Shown piece after piece: positions 43,299 through 45,625 of a stretch of 45,625 nucleotides of DNA; within the stretch, counting starts at the first letter, position 1, and each line of letters starts with the position of its first letter. The stretch is from assembly GCA_003194525.1 (NCBI GenBank), contig NBIV01000371.1:1-45625 (forward strand), read 5' to 3'. The notes beneath the pieces are model-generated. The model was not told where the DNA came from, ran no database searches, and worked only from the letters and a program-made list of their open reading frames with translations. Source of the stretch: Gracilariopsis chorda (Eukaryota > Rhodophyta > Florideophyceae > Gracilariales > Gracilariaceae). A program made the position numbers and the translations under genes.

Positions 43299-43390
43299 TT
43301 CTGTTTGGATAGGGAGCAGTTTGGAGAGTTATAGAGGCGAATGAGTGGGCTGATGGCTTGAGTGAACACCGAAACCACCTTGCAGCCTCT

Positions 43391-43398
43391 CTTTTATA
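43391..43398 (-). promoter_or_regulatory. TATA box of the secreted gene, right copy
   Basis: Minus-strand TATAAAAG, identical to the left copy and 93 bp from the ATG at 43298. Confidence 0.6.
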
Positions 43399-43454
43399 TG
43401 GAAATCGGTCTTCTTCCTCATGCTTTTCGTACATGGCGAAGGAGATATTTGAGT

Positions 43455-43505
43455 GCAAAAGGAACATTCTGAGTCAAAACCTTTGACTCAGGGGGTTCCT
43501 TGTGC
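43455..43505. repeat. Imperfect palindrome, right copy
   Basis: Partner of 7981-8031 with changes in the arms (TTCTGAGTCAAAACC here, TCCTGAGTCAAAACT on the left), which weaken the pairing. Both TGAGTCA and TGACTCA heptamers are kept. Confidence 0.65.
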
Positions 43506-43508
43506 ACA

Positions 43509-43541
43509 GTGAGTAGATTGTTCTGTCCATTCTTTTGACTC
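43509..43541. repeat. Left arm of 33-bp inverted repeat, right copy
   Basis: Same sequence as 8035-8067; pairs with 44737-44769 at 31 of 33 positions. Confidence 0.85.
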
Positions 43542-44715
43542 AAAAAGGGCAGCGCAAGCACTGCTGAGCGCACTACAGCCAGCAAAATGCGAAATATGGA
43601 GCGATGGCTCGGTAGGAGAGCCATCAGGACAACCAGAGAACACGGAATCTCGAATTGCGGTAGAGTGGACGGATGGATGGTTTACAGACAGCGCTAGGAA
43701 GTTTGTCAGATCTATGACAGCACACCCTCAGTGCCGCCAGTTTTATGAATGGCATCGCCGAATGCCAGACATGGTAGTATACTATGATGATGAATTTGTC
43801 ATGGCTTACTACTATCTGGATTCCCAGATCATACTAGATGCAGACGGGCATAAATTGGGGATACCAGCTCCTTTTTCCAAAGAAGGTAGGAGCTGCAGCC
43901 TACACTATCTCGTGGGACGAGAACAGTACTGAACAAGAACATGCCACACTCCCGGCTGGAGTGGAAGTGTCCTCGTTCACAGCAGAAGTCACCGCTGCAA
44001 AACACGCGCTTGAAAATGTTTTGCAAAGATGTGAAGAAGGATGGAAAGGACGAATCAGATTGGCAACGGACTCCAAAAGTATGGTAGATGGATTGCAGAG
44101 CTCGCTTCGACAGCAACCCTCTTCGTTACAAACTGTTTCACGAATACTAAGTTCCATCACCGACAAAAGAGGCTGTTTTGTTGATATCGTTTGGAGACCC
44201 GGGCATTGCGGCCTTCCGCAGAATGAACGGGTGGATAGCCTTGCAAAGCAAGGTTTGAGAACTCCTTTGAAAGATCAATTCAGAGTACTGGTCTACTTTG
44301 AGGACGCCAAGACACGAATAATGACTGGCTCTAGAGCCAAGCCTTTGATCAATGATGTCCCAGAAGAACTACAAAGCATCATATCGCCACGGAAAGCAGA
44401 AGTCACACTGTTTCAGATCTATGTAGGACACACGCCGAAGCTTCACCCTGTTGCAAGCTCCATAGGAGGGAAACCACACAATGTGACTGTAACACGCACG
44501 CTACCAACAGCGCTGAACACTAAGTGCTTCGTTGTCCTAAGCGGACAGATTCTAGGAGATGCGAGCTTCCTGCCGCAGCAGAGAGAAAAGGTAAGACTTT
44601 GGCGGAGATAGTCCGCCAGTGGCCACAGAAGGTGTTAGCCTTTCTTAGGAGAGAGAGGTTTTTTCTCATAAAAAGGAAAAAACCTCTATCAATAGGCCGT
44701 AATCAGACATATTGA
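43539..44715 (+). pseudogene. RNase H domain of non-LTR type, right copy
   Basis: Same protein as 8065-9195 with different lesions. An extra A lies near 43546. An extra G near 43860 splits the frame between DADGHKLG and the GAAAYTI core. A one-base loss near 44475 throws off the Cys-rich tail, which is found in another frame (MLRCPKRTDSRRC, starting at a GTG at 44524, on to 44715). The core block with SSFTAEVTA, LATDSKSMV and WRPGHCGLPQNERVDSLAK is intact. The residue before ADG is Asp, where the left copy has His. Confidence 0.75.
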
Positions 44716-44736
44716 ACCCAAAATAAAGAAGAAGAA

Positions 44737-44769
44737 GACTCAAAAGGATGGACAGAACAATCTACTCAC
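44737..44769. repeat. Right arm of 33-bp inverted repeat, right copy
   Basis: Reverse complement of 43509-43541 with two mismatches, identical to the left-copy arm at 9261-9293. Confidence 0.85.
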
Positions 44770-44994
44770 CTCCCAAGCACACTGTAGGGCATTCTACATC
44801 CACAGTGCCTTTGAAGCCATTACCACACCACCTCTGATGCAAAGGGCTTTTATAGATCGACAGGGCGGTGCATAGGAGTTTCATGCGTAATGGCTACGTG
44901 GAATTTAGTTCTCTTGGGAAACTCGGCATACTAACGTTACTCTTTGTACTGTGGTTCCGAGTAAGATGTGCTCGGAAGAAACACTTTTTTTGCA

Positions 44995-45234
44995 TCAACG
45001 AATGTGTTTATTATATCCTTCTGATGAAGCAGGCCCGTGTAAGACGAAATATGTGTTCTGTCCATTTATTTCAGCACCATTGCGCCTAATCTTTATCTTG
45101 TTGTCATCGTGGAAAAATACGATGTAGTTCTTTTCCACATCGCCATCGTACGGGTGGGTAACAATCAAGCAGTATGCCATTTTGCTGGCTTTCACTGGTA
45201 GATATATATCTTCTGGGGCTTTGATTTCAAACAC
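44995..45234 (-). pseudogene. Unrecognised minus-strand coding fragment, right copy
   Basis: A 79-codon open frame from a GTG at 45234 to a stop at 44995: FEIKAPEDIYLPVKASKMAY, then IVTHPYDGDVEKNYIVFFHD and TYFVLHGPASSEGYN. The frame stays open upstream for about 10 more codons without an ATG, so this is probably an exon or a truncated gene. No family recognised. The left copy has indels in it. Confidence 0.4.
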
Positions 45235-45625
45235 CGACGCATTTCGTGTTTTACTGCGTCAAGGAATTTTAAGGTGTATAAAACAAGCACAGGGCGACAA
45301 GAAGTCAGTTGCTTCTCTTAGGTTCTTAGTGGATCAAGTATTCCAAAGAGCAACACAGTCTAAACTTGCTACAAAAGGCTCTTTGCAGGTGCACGAATAA
45401 ACAGAGGTATACAAGCATAAAACCGCTGTTGTTCATGGTTTTAGTTCATTTGAAGCAAATGCCTCTTCACGGAAACCAGTTGGCTTTCACAGTCCTCGGA
45501 AGGGCGAATATCCCTAACAAGAAAAACACAAGAAGTTCTCTTGGACGTTGGATAATGTGCCCCAAACATTTTAGTATGACGCTGCATGTGTTATGGTTTT
45601 CTGCTGCGGACATGATGTGTTGTCA
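45235..45625. other. Tail of the right copy, no gene seen
   Basis: Partner of 9757-10145. Only short frames are present, including a plus-strand one at 45182-45400 that is disrupted relative to the left copy by an indel near 45345. The match runs to the final base of the window. Confidence 0.5.

Larger units (their letters stand above)
35489..45625. repeat. Right copy of the >10-kb direct duplication
   Basis: Partner of 1-10145. The match is present from the first base of the window and continues to the last, so both ends are set by the window and not by real junctions. In its first 3.5 kb this copy keeps longer open frames than the left copy. Confidence 0.97.

Overview
This is a eukaryotic, transposon-dominated stretch of nuclear-type DNA. 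I see no bacterial operons, rRNA, tRNA or CRISPR. Host genes are sparse, short and intronless where readable, and have TATA-like boxes about 90 bp upstream of the start codon. The element mix is two Ty3/gypsy chromoviruses, a piggyBac-like transposase, a pogo/Tc5-like transposase and an RNase H domain of the non-LTR retrotransposon kind. This fits an alga or another protist. A red alga is my guess, but nothing in the sequence proves the lineage.

The dominant large-scale structure is a direct duplication. Bases 1-10145 recur at 35489-45625, in the same orientation, about 35.48 kb apart and roughly 98-99% identical by eye. Both copies may continue beyond the window. Each copy contains, in order: a pogo-like transposase remnant; an unassigned 1.3 kb; the chromodomain end of a gypsy element; an unrecognised antisense coding remnant; a polypurine tract with a partial 3' LTR; a minus-strand secreted cysteine-containing protein gene with a frameshift; a 51-bp palindrome; and an RNase H reading frame bracketed by 33-bp inverted repeats.

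The single-copy middle (10146-35488) starts with the intact plus-strand paralogue of the secreted gene (11599-12285), followed by about 4 kb of AT-rich DNA with no convincing gene. Gypsy element E1 (16308-25944) has two diverged LTRs of about 650 bp. It sits inside the C-terminal zinc-ribbon region of a minus-strand piggyBac-like transposase (25945-28107, with its tail at 16205-16307). A second gypsy element, E2, begins with an 870-bp LTR at 28108, which cuts the N-terminal side of the same piggyBac gene. E2 runs through gag and pol to about 35.4 kb, is interrupted by the pogo-like element, and resumes with its chromodomain and 3' end in the right copy of the duplication.

All transposases and polyproteins are broken. 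The only apparently intact gene is the secreted protein at 11599-12285. The two copies of the duplicated block carry different lesions, so they are useful for separating ancestral decay, recent decay and possible assembly error.
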